The position numbers and the translations under genes are program-made. 64,000 bases of DNA from Allosphingosinicella indica (GTDB lineage Bacteria; Pseudomonadota; Alphaproteobacteria; Sphingomonadales; Sphingomonadaceae), in NCBI RefSeq assembly GCF_900177405.1, contig NZ_LT840185.1, positions 1,727,501-1,791,500 on the forward strand, written 5' to 3'. Positions within the stretch are counted from its first letter, which is position 1; every line of letters begins with the position of its first letter. The notes beneath the pieces are model-generated. The model searched no databases, was not told the DNA's origin, and saw only the letters and a program-made list of their open reading frames with translations. Positions 38,138 through 46,925 of the stretch are shown here, piece after piece.

Positions 38138-38982
38138 CCGCCTTCGCGCCTTCCGCGCTGGGCGAATTTCGCGCAGCCTATCCCGAGCAGCCCGTGCTGC
38201 TGGCGCACGATCTGTGCGATCATCCGCTGCTGACGCTGGACTCGCTGGCGGCGCTCGCGGGCCGGATGCGGCCGGTCGATGTCGAATATAACCGCGCCGA
38301 TTTGCCGATCGGCATCGACCCCGCCGAGACGCCCGCCAACGGCCTCTCGATCGCCGAGACGATCCGGTCGATCGAGGACAATGGCTCGTGGATGGTGCTG
38401 AAGTTCATCGAGCAGGACGCGGCCTATCGCGCGCTGCTGCATGAAACGCTGGCCGGTCTCGCGGAGATCGTCCGGCCGGCGACCGGCGAGATGCTGAAGC
38501 TCGAAGGCTTCGTCTTCATCTCCTCGCCGGATGCGGTGACGCCGTTCCATTTCGATCCCGAGCACAACATTCTGGCGCAGATCCGGGGCAGCAAGGTGAT
38601 GACGATCTTCCCCGCCGGCGATCCGCGGGTGGTCGAAGGAACCGCGCACGAAGCCTTCCACGCGGGCGGCCACCGCAATCTCCCATGGGACAACAAGCTG
38701 GCGGCGTTCGGGGAGGGCTTTCCGCTGGAGCCTGGGCGTGCCGTCTATGTGCCGGTAAAGGCGCCGCATTGGGTCAAGAACGGGCCGGAGACTTCGATCT
38801 CCTTCTCGATCACCTGGCGGTCGGAATGGAGCTATCGCGAGGAATATGCGCACGGCTTCAACCGGATGCTGCGCCGTGCGGGTGCCGATCCGGCGATGCC
38901 GGGGCGCTTCCCGCACCAGAACCGCGCCAAATCGCTCGCGTATCGGGCCGCACTGAAAGCGGGGAGGCTGATCGGCCGATGA
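38134..38982 (+). CDS. JmjC/cupin-like Fe(II) oxygenase-type protein
   Basis: A 282-residue protein with a cupin-8/JmjC fold. The likely iron ligands are His139 and Asp141 in TPFHFDPEHNILAQIRG and His212 in PVKAPHWVKNG, i.e. the 2-His-1-carboxylate HxD...H facial triad. RGSKVMTIFPAG is the conserved beta strand with the 2-oxoglutarate-type lysine. Members are predicted hydroxylases, though many are of unknown substrate and some are labelled transcriptional regulators without evidence. Coupled to both neighbours by four-base overlaps, so it probably modifies the product or an enzyme of this cassette. Confidence 0.8.
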   Translation: MTAFAPSALGEFRAAYPEQPVLLAHDLCDHPLLTLDSLAALAGRMRPVDVEYNRADLPIGIDPAETPANGLSIAETIRSIEDNGSWMVLKFIEQDAAYRALLHETLAGLAEIVRPATGEMLKLEGFVFISSPDAVTPFHFDPEHNILAQIRGSKVMTIFPAGDPRVVEGTAHEAFHAGGHRNLPWDNKLAAFGEGFPLEPGRAVYVPVKAPHWVKNGPETSISFSITWRSEWSYREEYAHGFNRMLRRAGADPAMPGRFPHQNRAKSLAYRAALKAGRLIGR

Positions 38983-39986
38983 CGCACGATCCGCCCCGCC
39001 TGCTCATTGTTGTCGATACCGAGGAGGAGTTCGACTGGCGCGCGCCCTTTTCGCGCGATTCCGTCGCGACGCGCTCGATCCCGGCGCAGCTCGCCGCGCA
39101 CCGGATATATGACCGGCTCGGCGTCGTGCCAACCTATGTGGTCGACTATCCGGTCGCCAACGATCCGCAGGCTGTCGAGATACTCGGCGGGCTGGCGCGC
39201 GACGGCCGGGCGATCATCGGTGCGCATCTCCATCCCTGGGTGACGCCGCCGCATGACGAGGAGGTGAGCGCGCTCAACTCCTACCAGTGCAACCTGCCGC
39301 CGGACCTGGAGCGCGCCAAGATCGAGACGATCACGGCCGCGATCGAGCGCAGCTTCGGCGCGCGGCCGACGGTGTTCAAGGCGGGCCGCTACGGCTTCGG
39401 CGCGGCGACGCGCGATACTCTGGTCGATCTCGGCTACAAGGTCGATTGCTCGGTGCTGCCCTTCACCAGCCTCGCGCGCGACGGCGGCCCCAATTATTAT
39501 GGCGCGGCCGATCGCCCGGTGTGGCTGGACGCGGATCGGAGGCTGCTCGAAGTGCCCGTCACCACCGGCTATGTCGGCACGCTCGCCCGTCTCGGCGCCA
39601 ATATCCAGCCGCTGTTCGACAGCCGCCGCGCCGCCAAGCTCCATCTGCCCGGATTTCTCGCCAAGAGCGGGCTCGTCGCCCGGTCGCGCCTCTCGCCCGA
39701 AGGCGTATCCGCCAAGGAGCAGTGCCAATTGCTCGAAACCCTCGTCCGCAGCAACCGCAAGATATTCAGCATGAGCTATCACAGCCCCAGCCTCGCGCCC
39801 GGCAACACGCCTTATGTGAAATCCGGCCCCGATCTCGTCCGTTTCCTCGATACGATCGAGGAGGTGCTGACCTATTTCCGCGACGCGCTGGGCGGCGTCT
39901 TCACCACCTTCGACGCGGTTTACGCGCGCGAAGCGGCGGCGCTGGCGGAGCGCGGCGAGCGGAGGGGAGGGCGTTATGCGGCCTGA
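38979..39986 (+). CDS. Polysaccharide deacetylase-like protein
   Basis: A 335-residue protein of the divergent NodB-like family. The N-terminus has LLIVVDTEEEFDW, where the acidic residues take the place of the TFDDG motif, and the metal-binding histidines are in IIGAHLHPWVTPPHDEE (about 81-97). FKAGRYGFGAATRDTLVDLGY is the third conserved motif, and SMSYHSPSLAPG supplies a late histidine. This subfamily accompanies exopolysaccharide and surface-glycan loci. No signal peptide, so it acts in the cytosol. Overlaps the glycosyltransferase gene by 11 bases. Confidence 0.8.
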   Translation: MTHDPPRLLIVVDTEEEFDWRAPFSRDSVATRSIPAQLAAHRIYDRLGVVPTYVVDYPVANDPQAVEILGGLARDGRAIIGAHLHPWVTPPHDEEVSALNSYQCNLPPDLERAKIETITAAIERSFGARPTVFKAGRYGFGAATRDTLVDLGYKVDCSVLPFTSLARDGGPNYYGAADRPVWLDADRRLLEVPVTTGYVGTLARLGANIQPLFDSRRAAKLHLPGFLAKSGLVARSRLSPEGVSAKEQCQLLETLVRSNRKIFSMSYHSPSLAPGNTPYVKSGPDLVRFLDTIEEVLTYFRDALGGVFTTFDAVYAREAAALAERGERRGGRYAA

Positions 39987-40989
39987 ACCGCGCATCTCGG
40001 TCGCGATGGGTGCCTACAACGCCCAGCCCTATCTGGCGGAAGCGATCGAAAGCATCCTTAGCCAGACGTTCGGTGACTTCGAATTCCTGATCGTCAACGA
40101 CGGCTCGACCGACGGATCGGGCGATGTGATCGATGCCTATGCGGCGCGCGATCCGCGCGTCCGCGCGCTCCACCAGCCGAACGCCGGGCTGGTCGCCAGC
40201 CTCAACCGCGCAATCGACGAGGCGCGCGCACCGCTCATCGCGCGGATGGACGCCGACGACATCTCGCTGCCCGACCGGTTCGAGAAGCAGCTCGCCTTCA
40301 TGGCGGCAAATCCGGATTACGGCGTCGTCGGCACCGCGACCGACGATATCGACGAACAGGGCCGGATCACCCGCAACCTCGATTACCATCCGCTCGACCA
40401 CGAATCTTTCCTCGAGGCGCTCGATGGGCGGCCGCTGATCTGCCACCCGTCGGTGATCATGCATCGCGACGTGCTGGTCGCGGTCGGCGGCTATCGCCGC
40501 GCCTTCGTCCATTGCGAGGATTACGATCTCTGGCTGCGGCTTTCGCAGCATACGCGGATCTGCAGCATCAAGGACCGGCTGTTCCAATATCGCCGCTCGT
40601 GGACGCAGGTCAGCACCGCGTTCAACGTCCAGCAGCAGATCGGCGCCGCAGTGGCCTTCTTCGCGCATCAGGAGCGGATCGCGGGGCGGCCGGACCCGAC
40701 CGAGGGTCTCGACAAGCTGCCGCCGATCGATGCTCTCGACGATCTGTTCGGGCGGCCCGGCGTCGCACAGGCGGTGCGCGCCCGCGTCGCGCCCAATCTG
40801 CTCCACAGCGGCGAGGCGCTGCGCAGCGACGGATTCGACCTGCTGCTGCGCCATATCGCCGACGGCGGCGCGCGCGATGGCCTCTGGCGGACGACTGCGC
40901 GGCTGATGAAGCTGCGCGAGCCGAAACGCGCGGCACGACTCGCCATTGCCCTCGCGACATCGTCGGAGCGACCGCGCCTTAGCGCTTGA
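39976..40989 (+). CDS. Family 2 glycosyltransferase
   Basis: A 337-residue GT-A glycosyltransferase. Nucleotide-sugar motif ISVAMGAYNAQPYLAEAIES (about 7-26), IVNDGSTDGSGD (39-50), metal-binding ARMDADDISLPDRFEKQ (89-105), and ICHPSVIMHRDVLVAVGGYR then EDYDLWLRLSQ as the acceptor/catalytic block. No membrane segment is visible, so it would act at the inner face of the membrane. Last gene of the cassette; the region after it (40990-41190) shows no further gene. Confidence 0.88.
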   Translation: MRPEPRISVAMGAYNAQPYLAEAIESILSQTFGDFEFLIVNDGSTDGSGDVIDAYAARDPRVRALHQPNAGLVASLNRAIDEARAPLIARMDADDISLPDRFEKQLAFMAANPDYGVVGTATDDIDEQGRITRNLDYHPLDHESFLEALDGRPLICHPSVIMHRDVLVAVGGYRRAFVHCEDYDLWLRLSQHTRICSIKDRLFQYRRSWTQVSTAFNVQQQIGAAVAFFAHQERIAGRPDPTEGLDKLPPIDALDDLFGRPGVAQAVRARVAPNLLHSGEALRSDGFDLLLRHIADGGARDGLWRTTARLMKLREPKRAARLAIALATSSERPRLSA

Positions 40990-41190
40990 AATCGCTCTTC
41001 GCATTTCCATCTCTGTTCGCGGCGGCGCTTCGGTGCCGCTTTGGCAAGCCGCGGCGAATCATGCTATGGGCCGCCGGCTTAGGGGGTGAGGGCAGCTTTT
41101 AGCCCATTGAATGTCTGACGTTCGGCTGCGGGCCGTGGACGTCCAACCGCGATCGCTGCCCAAGGGCGCTTTCGCCATGCGGAGTCGTCG

Positions 41191-42372
41191 ATGGACGTAG
41201 CGAAGCCCCGTTTCCGCCTGCCTGCGCTCGAACGCCGCCATTGGGCGGCGTCGGTCGTTCTGGCCGGTATTCTTGGCCTGAACGTGTTTGCAGGCATCAG
41301 CTTGCTCGGCGGCAACGAGATCAGCCGCGCATCGGCCAAGACGCGCACGATCGTCGCCGATCCCACACTGCCGCCGCAGCCCGAGCCGATGAACTTCCGC
41401 ACCGTCGCGCCGCAGGATGCGGTGGCGATCAACGCCGCGGTGCCGCTTGCGACCGGCCCCAACCCGGCTGCGCGTGCCTTCGTGTTTCCGGCGAAGAGCG
41501 ACGGCGATCGCACCCGCGCGCTCGATTGCCTGACCTCCGCCATCTATTATGAAGCGGCGACCGAGCCGACCGACGGCCAGCGCGCAGTGGCGCAGGTGGT
41601 GCTCAACCGCGTCCGCCACCCGGCCTTCCCGAAGACGGTGTGCGGCGTCGTCTATCAGGGCGCCGAGCGCTCGACGGGCTGCCAGTTCACCTTCACCTGC
41701 GATGGTTCGCTCCGCCGCCTGCCGATGGCGAGCTATTGGGATCGTGCGCGCAAGGTCGCCGCCGCGGCGCTGGCCGGCGAGGTCTATGCGCCGGTCGGCT
41801 ATTCCACCCATTATCACACCAACTGGGTGGTGCCCTATTGGAGCTCTAGCCTGGTGAAGCTCGCCAATGTCGGCACGCACATCTTCTACCGCTGGAGCGG
41901 CGGCTGGGGGAAACCGGCCTCGTTCGGCACAGGCGCCACCGGCAGCGAGCCGACCATCGATCTCGCACGGCTGCGCGCGCGGGTGCCGACGATGCCGTCG
42001 CCCAACGATCCCGATGCGCTGGCCGCCGCCGCTGCCGCCGCGGCGAAGAAGGCTGGTCAGGAAGAGCCGACCGGATCGGCGAGCCTCGACAGCTTCCAGC
42101 GCGCGGTGCTGCGCCGTTACGAGCCGGTTCCGGGCGCCGCGGTCGCTTCGCTGCTCGCCGAGCAGGCGGCGGACACCCAGCCCGACGCCAAGGCGAGCGC
42201 CAGCCACCGCTGGGCGATGGCGGGGGATGGCACGGCCGGCGCTCCGCTCGGCCGTGCGCCGGCCGCAGCGGCGGACGCCAAAGCCGAGACGTCGAAGCAG
42301 CCTGTCTGCCTCGAAGGCGTCAAGCGCTGGGGCACCACGCCGGGCGAAGATCCGAAAGCGGTAAGCTGCTGA
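41191..42372 (+). CDS. SleB-type cell wall hydrolase, membrane-anchored
   Basis: A 393-residue protein with one N-terminal membrane segment (AASVVLAGILGLNVFAGISLL, about 19-39). The Hydrolase_2/SleB domain spans about 110-245: DCLTSAIYYEAATEPTDGQ contains the catalytic glutamate, followed by AQVVLNRVRHPAFPKTVCGVVYQG, GCQFTFTCDGSL and YSTHYHTNWVVPYW. The C-terminal third is alanine-rich and of low complexity. It should cleave peptidoglycan in the periplasm. Start ATG 41191 gives the normal cytosolic leader before the anchor. Confidence 0.88.
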   Translation: MDVAKPRFRLPALERRHWAASVVLAGILGLNVFAGISLLGGNEISRASAKTRTIVADPTLPPQPEPMNFRTVAPQDAVAINAAVPLATGPNPAARAFVFPAKSDGDRTRALDCLTSAIYYEAATEPTDGQRAVAQVVLNRVRHPAFPKTVCGVVYQGAERSTGCQFTFTCDGSLRRLPMASYWDRARKVAAAALAGEVYAPVGYSTHYHTNWVVPYWSSSLVKLANVGTHIFYRWSGGWGKPASFGTGATGSEPTIDLARLRARVPTMPSPNDPDALAAAAAAAAKKAGQEEPTGSASLDSFQRAVLRRYEPVPGAAVASLLAEQAADTQPDAKASASHRWAMAGDGTAGAPLGRAPAAAADAKAETSKQPVCLEGVKRWGTTPGEDPKAVSC

Positions 42373-42373
42373 T

Positions 42374-43837
42374 CTAGCGCCGCGCCGCGCGCCGCGGTGC
42401 GTCTGCGCCCGGCTCCGATGCCGCGGTTGTCCAGCCGAGATGCGGCAGGCTGATCGCACGCCGGCCCGAAAGATCGATCCGCGTGACGATTACGCCCTGC
42501 TCCTCCATGTAGGAGAGGAGACGGCGGACACGGCCCATCGAACTCGTGCCATAGGCGCGCGCCAGCGCTTCGTCGGGCGGGCATTCCTCGCCGTCACGCG
42601 CGGCGCGGGCGATCAGCAGGAAGGGCGCCAGCACATCGTCGGGCAGCGCCGCGCCGATCCCCAGGACCTCGCCCCACTCCGCCTCATCCTCCATCCCAGC
42701 GCGCGCCATCGCGAGCTTGCGGCGGAAATCTGGCAGCGTCACCGCCGCGCTGGCGAGGCCGAGCATTCGGCAGCGCGTCAGGAAATCCTGGTAGAGCGTC
42801 GTCACCGTCTGCTGCGCCGATGCCGCGTCGGCGACGAGATCGGCGAGCGCGCGGCGGACGATCGACGCGCTCTCGTGGGCATCCGGCTGCGGCGCGGCCG
42901 GCAGCGCGGCCTGCGCGGTGTCGATGCGGCCGATCACCTCGGCGGCGCTGGGCGGCGGCGGAGGGGGTGGTTGCGGCGGTGGCGGCGCGGCTTCAATCGG
43001 CGCGCGCACCAGGCTTTCGACGTCGCTCGCGGCCGGCAATGGCATCAGCGTCGGGCTGACGCTCCGCGCCGCCGTGCGGACCGGGCCGATGCGGATCTTG
43101 AGCGGCCGCTTGGTGATCGCCGGGCCAAGCGCGAGAAACTGGCCACGCTCGAGATCGCGGATCGCCTCCGCCTGCCGCCGTTCCATGCCGAGCAGATCGG
43201 CGGCGCGCGCCATGTCGATGTCGAGAAAGGTGCGGCCCATCAGGAAGTTGGACGCTTCGGCAGCGACATTCTTGGCGAGCTTGGCGAGCCGCTGCGTAGC
43301 GATGACCCCGGCGAGGCCGCGTTTGCGGCCCCGGCACATGAGGTTGGTCATTGCGCCGAGCGATGCGCGGCGTGCCTCGTCGCTCACCTCGCCGGCGGCG
43401 GCAGGGGCGAAGACCTGCGCCTCGTCGACCACCACCAGTGCCGGAAACCAGTGATCGCGCGGCGCGTCGAACAGCGCCGACAGGAAGGTCGCGGCGCAGC
43501 GCATCTGCGCTTCCAGCTCCAGTCCTTCCAGGCTCAGCACCACCGACGCGCGATGCTCGCGCACCCGCTCCGCCATGCGTGCGATCTCGGCCGGGCTGTA
43601 GCTCGCGGCCTCCAGCGCAACATGGCTGAACGCATTGCCCAGCGAGACGAAATCGCCTTCGGGATCGATCACGATCTGCTGGACCAGCTCGGCGCTGCCT
43701 TCGAGCAGGCGGCGGAGCAGGTGCGACTTGCCCGATCCGCTGTTGCCCTGGACGAGCAGCCGCGTCGACAGCAGCTCCTCCAGATCGAGCGTCACCGTGC
43801 CGCCGTCGCCGGTGCCCATGTCGATCTTGGCGGTCAT
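42374..43837 (-). CDS. HerA-like ATP-binding protein (DUF87 type)
   Basis: A 487-residue P-loop ATPase. Walker A is VQGNSGSGKSHLLRRLLEG (about 30-48), Walker B is ALVVVDEAQVFAPAAAG (about 132-148), and ATQRLAKLAKNVAAEASNFL is a sensor-like region; this is the HerA/FtsK-type DUF87 core. A proline-rich linker (about 290-302) separates a C-terminal all-helical domain ending with a winged-helix-like segment (ARAYGTSSMGRVRRLLSYMEEQGV). No nuclease partner (NurA) is adjacent. Role unknown, probably DNA or polymer translocation. Tail-to-tail with the SleB gene. Confidence 0.85.
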   Translation of the reverse strand: MTAKIDMGTGDGGTVTLDLEELLSTRLLVQGNSGSGKSHLLRRLLEGSAELVQQIVIDPEGDFVSLGNAFSHVALEAASYSPAEIARMAERVREHRASVVLSLEGLELEAQMRCAATFLSALFDAPRDHWFPALVVVDEAQVFAPAAAGEVSDEARRASLGAMTNLMCRGRKRGLAGVIATQRLAKLAKNVAAEASNFLMGRTFLDIDMARAADLLGMERRQAEAIRDLERGQFLALGPAITKRPLKIRIGPVRTAARSVSPTLMPLPAASDVESLVRAPIEAAPPPPQPPPPPPPSAAEVIGRIDTAQAALPAAPQPDAHESASIVRRALADLVADAASAQQTVTTLYQDFLTRCRMLGLASAAVTLPDFRRKLAMARAGMEDEAEWGEVLGIGAALPDDVLAPFLLIARAARDGEECPPDEALARAYGTSSMGRVRRLLSYMEEQGVIVTRIDLSGRRAISLPHLGWTTAASEPGADAPRRAARR

Positions 43838-43861
43838 CGCGGAAAACTCGGGTGAGAGGAC

Positions 43862-43937
43862 TGGTGCCGGGTGTCGGACTCGAACCGACGACCTACCGCT
43901 TACAAGGCGGTTGCTCTACCAGCTGAGCTAACCCGGC
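43862..43937 (-). tRNA. tRNA-Thr (anticodon TGT)
   Basis: Read on the minus strand the 76-base gene starts GCCGGGTTAGCTCAGCTGGT and ends with the matching acceptor stem and an encoded CCA. The anticodon stem is ACCGC/GCGGT with the loop CTTGTAA, giving anticodon TGT, which reads ACA. The T arm GGTTCGAGTCC is present. Confidence 0.97.
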
Positions 43938-43954
43938 GCGGCTCCCCAATTGCG

Positions 43955-44809
43955 TCAAGCGACGCCGAACGTCCAGCCTTCGGTGCGGGCGATTTTAGGA
44001 GTCAGGCCAGACGGGGACCAGTATTTCGGATCGCCCGCGATGGCGCGCAGGCCCGCGGCGGCAATCAGCACGTCGGTCTGATGATCGTTGGGGGGTGTCG
44101 AGAGAATGGGAGACGTGCTGCCGAGCGCGGCGAGCGCCGCGGCAAGGTCCGGCTCGGTCCGCACCTTGCGGCCGCTGAGTCCGGCAAGGCGGATGAAAAC
44201 GCGCGTGTATATCTCGACGACGACACTGCCGCCGGACGGCAGCGGATCGAAAGGCCAAACTGGGACACGGCCGTCGAGCCTGTGCAGGAGGCGCATGCCC
44301 GCGAAGCTCGCCTTGGCGACTTGCGCTGCGCCGATCGCATCGTAGAGCGTCGAGGCCTTGCCGCCGCCGGTGGCGTTGAACGCATCCTCGCAGGCGCGGT
44401 GATGGAGGAAGGCGGCCTTGGGACCGTCCGCCGCGCCGAAGTAGAAATGCGGGCGGTGGTGCTCCTCGAGGAAGCTCGCCGCGCCAAGATCGATATCGTC
44501 GGCCGCGCGATGATCGACATAAGCCCAGAAGGCCTTGGCCTCGTCCGGTACGCCCGGCTCACCAGGGAGGTAGGCGCCGCGGCGCAGGATCGGTGGTGCG
44601 AAACTGAAATCGAAGCCGAATAGCGTGGGGGTCGCTTCAGCCGCGCTGAGCAGCCAATCGAGCACCGCTTGGCGCGACCAGACGCCATCCGCTTCGACCA
44701 GATAGGGAGCGCCGCCGCCTGCGTCTGCGCAAGCGACGGCGATACCTTTGTGCTTGCGTCCCTTCGCGCCCGACCAGTCGATCGCGGCGAAGCGGGCGAA
44801 GCGCGTCAC
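43955..44809 (-). CDS. DUF429-like conserved hypothetical protein
   Basis: A 284-residue protein. It opens FARFAAIDWSGAKGRKHKGI, an RNase H-like/actin-like first strand with Asp, and has FGFDFSFAPPI as the second acidic strand and NDHQTDVLIAAAGLRAIAGD as a third near the C-terminus; this resembles the predicted nuclease-like DUF429 fold. No activity is known. Its start overlaps the stop of the mechanosensitive-channel-like gene by four bases, so the two form an operon. Confidence 0.7.
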   Translation of the reverse strand: MTRFARFAAIDWSGAKGRKHKGIAVACADAGGGAPYLVEADGVWSRQAVLDWLLSAAEATPTLFGFDFSFAPPILRRGAYLPGEPGVPDEAKAFWAYVDHRAADDIDLGAASFLEEHHRPHFYFGAADGPKAAFLHHRACEDAFNATGGGKASTLYDAIGAAQVAKASFAGMRLLHRLDGRVPVWPFDPLPSGGSVVVEIYTRVFIRLAGLSGRKVRTEPDLAAALAALGSTSPILSTPPNDHQTDVLIAAAGLRAIAGDPKYWSPSGLTPKIARTEGWTFGVA

Positions 44810-46104
44810 ACCAGCGGCGGCTGGCTGTCGTCCGGCGTCGGGTTACGCGGACGGCGCGGCGCCGACGGCGGGCGGTTGCCCTCCGCCCAACGCTCCAACA
44901 GCTTGTGCGCGGTGGGGCGCCCGCCGAGCCCGAAGGCCAGCGCGCACGCTACCGCCGCCGATCCGATGATCGCCGCGAAGGCAATGATCACGATCTCGTT
45001 GGCGAGGCCCATGAACCGGAGCCCCATCGCCACCGCGAGCGCGATGATCGACCATTTGAGGATCGCCGGGAGCCAGCCCTCGGTATCCGCGCCCGAGACG
45101 AGACTGGAGACGATCCGCGCGATCACGACGCCGCCAAGGATGATGCCGGTGCCGAAGAGAATGCGGCTGCCGAGTTCGAGCACCTGAGCCAGCATTACCG
45201 CGATGATCGGCGAGTTGAGCAGTTCCGCGGCCTTGATCGCGCAGAACAGCAGAATCGCCACCATCACGACGGTGCCGACGGTGCGCGACGGCGTGGTCGA
45301 GGTGGGTGAGAAGCCCAGCGCGCTCACCGCCCGGTCGAAACCCATCGAGGGCAGCACCTGCTCGACGAAGCCCTTGGCGAGCCGCCCGACGAAATAGCCG
45401 ATCGCGATCAGCGCCGCGGCGCCGAGCACGTTGGGGATCGCATCGAGAATCGTGCGCAGCATCTCTGTCGCGGGTCCCGAGATCGACTGGATGGAGAGCG
45501 CCTCCAGCGCCGCGATCGTCACCGGGATCATGATCAGAAAGAAGGAAACGGTGCCGAGCGAGCGGCTGATCGACACCTGGCGGACCGTCGGTGCGACCGG
45601 CACGTCGGCCGGCTGCGGCGCGGCAGCGGGCGATGCGGACGGCTCGACTAGGCCGCTCTTGCGCAGCCAGCCGTCGGCATTGGCGGCAAGCAGCGCCCCC
45701 TCGACGATGCGGCGGACGATCTTCGCGGCGACGAGGCCGAGGAAGAAGATCAGCCCCGCCTTGATGACGTTGGGGATGGCGGCGAAAGTGATGATCGTCA
45801 GCTCGCGCACCGGCTCCAGCACCTGCGAAAGCCCGAGCGGCTGGAGCGCGAGAAGAATGCCGACCAGCAGGATCAGCCAGAACGCGATGTCACCGATGAG
45901 ACTACCGACGGTCTGGCCGGGCTCGGCGTCGTTATGCCGCTTGAGCGCCGGAACCTTGTCGACCAGGCGGGCGATCGCCCATTTGGCGGCACGCGCGAGC
46001 AGCCATGCAACGAGCAGAATGACGACGGCGCTCAGTACGCGCGGCAGCCATTCCATCAGCTCCATCCGCCAATAGACCTCGTTCGGGTTCTGGGTTTCGT
46101 ACAT
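44806..46104 (-). CDS. Mechanosensitive-channel-related membrane protein (CmpX-like, TM-helix repeats)
   Basis: A 432-residue membrane protein. Hydrophobic helices appear in repeated units; the pattern AIPNVIKAGLIFFLGLVAAKIVRRIVEG is echoed by AIPNVLGAAALIAIGYFVGRLAKGF, the conserved TM_helix repeat of the CmpX/MscS-like group. A periplasmic or cytosolic proline/alanine segment (about 175-195) separates the halves. The start 46104 follows AAAGGGGGAAGCG. A role in osmotic or membrane-stress response is inferred from the family. Confidence 0.82.
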   Translation of the reverse strand: MYETQNPNEVYWRMELMEWLPRVLSAVVILLVAWLLARAAKWAIARLVDKVPALKRHNDAEPGQTVGSLIGDIAFWLILLVGILLALQPLGLSQVLEPVRELTIITFAAIPNVIKAGLIFFLGLVAAKIVRRIVEGALLAANADGWLRKSGLVEPSASPAAAPQPADVPVAPTVRQVSISRSLGTVSFFLIMIPVTIAALEALSIQSISGPATEMLRTILDAIPNVLGAAALIAIGYFVGRLAKGFVEQVLPSMGFDRAVSALGFSPTSTTPSRTVGTVVMVAILLFCAIKAAELLNSPIIAVMLAQVLELGSRILFGTGIILGGVVIARIVSSLVSGADTEGWLPAILKWSIIALAVAMGLRFMGLANEIVIIAFAAIIGSAAVACALAFGLGGRPTAHKLLERWAEGNRPPSAPRRPRNPTPDDSQPPLV

Positions 46105-46199
46105 CGCTTCCCCCTTTTTGATTGGTTTCGGCACATCGTACCGCTGCCAAAACAATGCGTCAGGGAGAGTAGGGTTCCTAAACAGCCCTCAGAGCAGCC

Positions 46200-46871
46200 T
46201 TAGAAGTCGACCTTGTCATAATGTGCCGGAGGGCTGATCACCTCCATCCGCTCGCCGAGCAGCGGACGGAAGCTCGGCCGCGACTTCATCACCGCATACC
46301 AATCCTTGGTCTGCTTGTGGCCACGCCAGTCGAGCCCGCCGAGATAATCGGCGACCGAAAGATGCGCGGCGGCGGCCAGATCGGCGAGGCTGAGCGCGGG
46401 GCCGGCGAGCCAGCGCCGGTGATCGAGCAGATAATCGAGATAGTCGAGGTGGCTGTTGGCGACGCGCATCGCATCGCGCAGCACGCGGGTGTCGGGCGCG
46501 TCGCGGCTGACCAGCCGCTTGCGCATCCGCTCCTCGATCAGCGGCGCCACCACATCGCGGTAAAGACCGTCATCGAACCAGGCGACCAGCCGGCGAATCT
46601 CCGCACGGTTGGCGGCGGTGCCCTGGATCATCGGCGCTTTGTCGATTGTCTCTTCGAAATATTCCGCCATCGCGCCGGAATCGATCAGCGTGACGCCCTT
46701 CTGCGGCTCGACCAGTACGGGCGTCTGCCCGGCGGGGTTGAGGTCGATGAACTCGTCACGCCGCTGCCACGGCGATTCGCGCACCAATTCGAACGGCTCG
46801 CCCTTCTCCGCCAGCAAGAGCCGGATCTTGCGGGAGAAGGGACAGAGCGGGAATTGATAGAGTTGCCACAT
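46200..46871 (-). CDS. Glutathione S-transferase family protein
   Basis: A 223-residue GST. The thioredoxin-like domain (about 1-78) begins LYQFPLCPFSRKIRLLLAEKG, with the CPFS redox/glutathione site at residues 10-13, and contains the cis-proline in GQTPVLVEP and the ESD-like DSGAMAEYF. The helical C-terminal domain has LSLADLAAAAHLSVADYLG, the N-capping box of GSTs. Substrate not decidable. Confidence 0.9.
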   Translation of the reverse strand: MWQLYQFPLCPFSRKIRLLLAEKGEPFELVRESPWQRRDEFIDLNPAGQTPVLVEPQKGVTLIDSGAMAEYFEETIDKAPMIQGTAANRAEIRRLVAWFDDGLYRDVVAPLIEERMRKRLVSRDAPDTRVLRDAMRVANSHLDYLDYLLDHRRWLAGPALSLADLAAAAHLSVADYLGGLDWRGHKQTKDWYAVMKSRPSFRPLLGERMEVISPPAHYDKVDF

Positions 46872-46925
46872 GCCCGCGAGCTATTAACGCGCGGGGGCGC
46901 GGCGTCCACCGGCTATCGGCGCCGA

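Noticed and set aside
40990-41190. Possible small RNA or riboswitch between the glycosyltransferase and SleB genes
   Set aside because: I found no convincing structured element or terminator; it is likely just the promoter region of the hydrolase gene.
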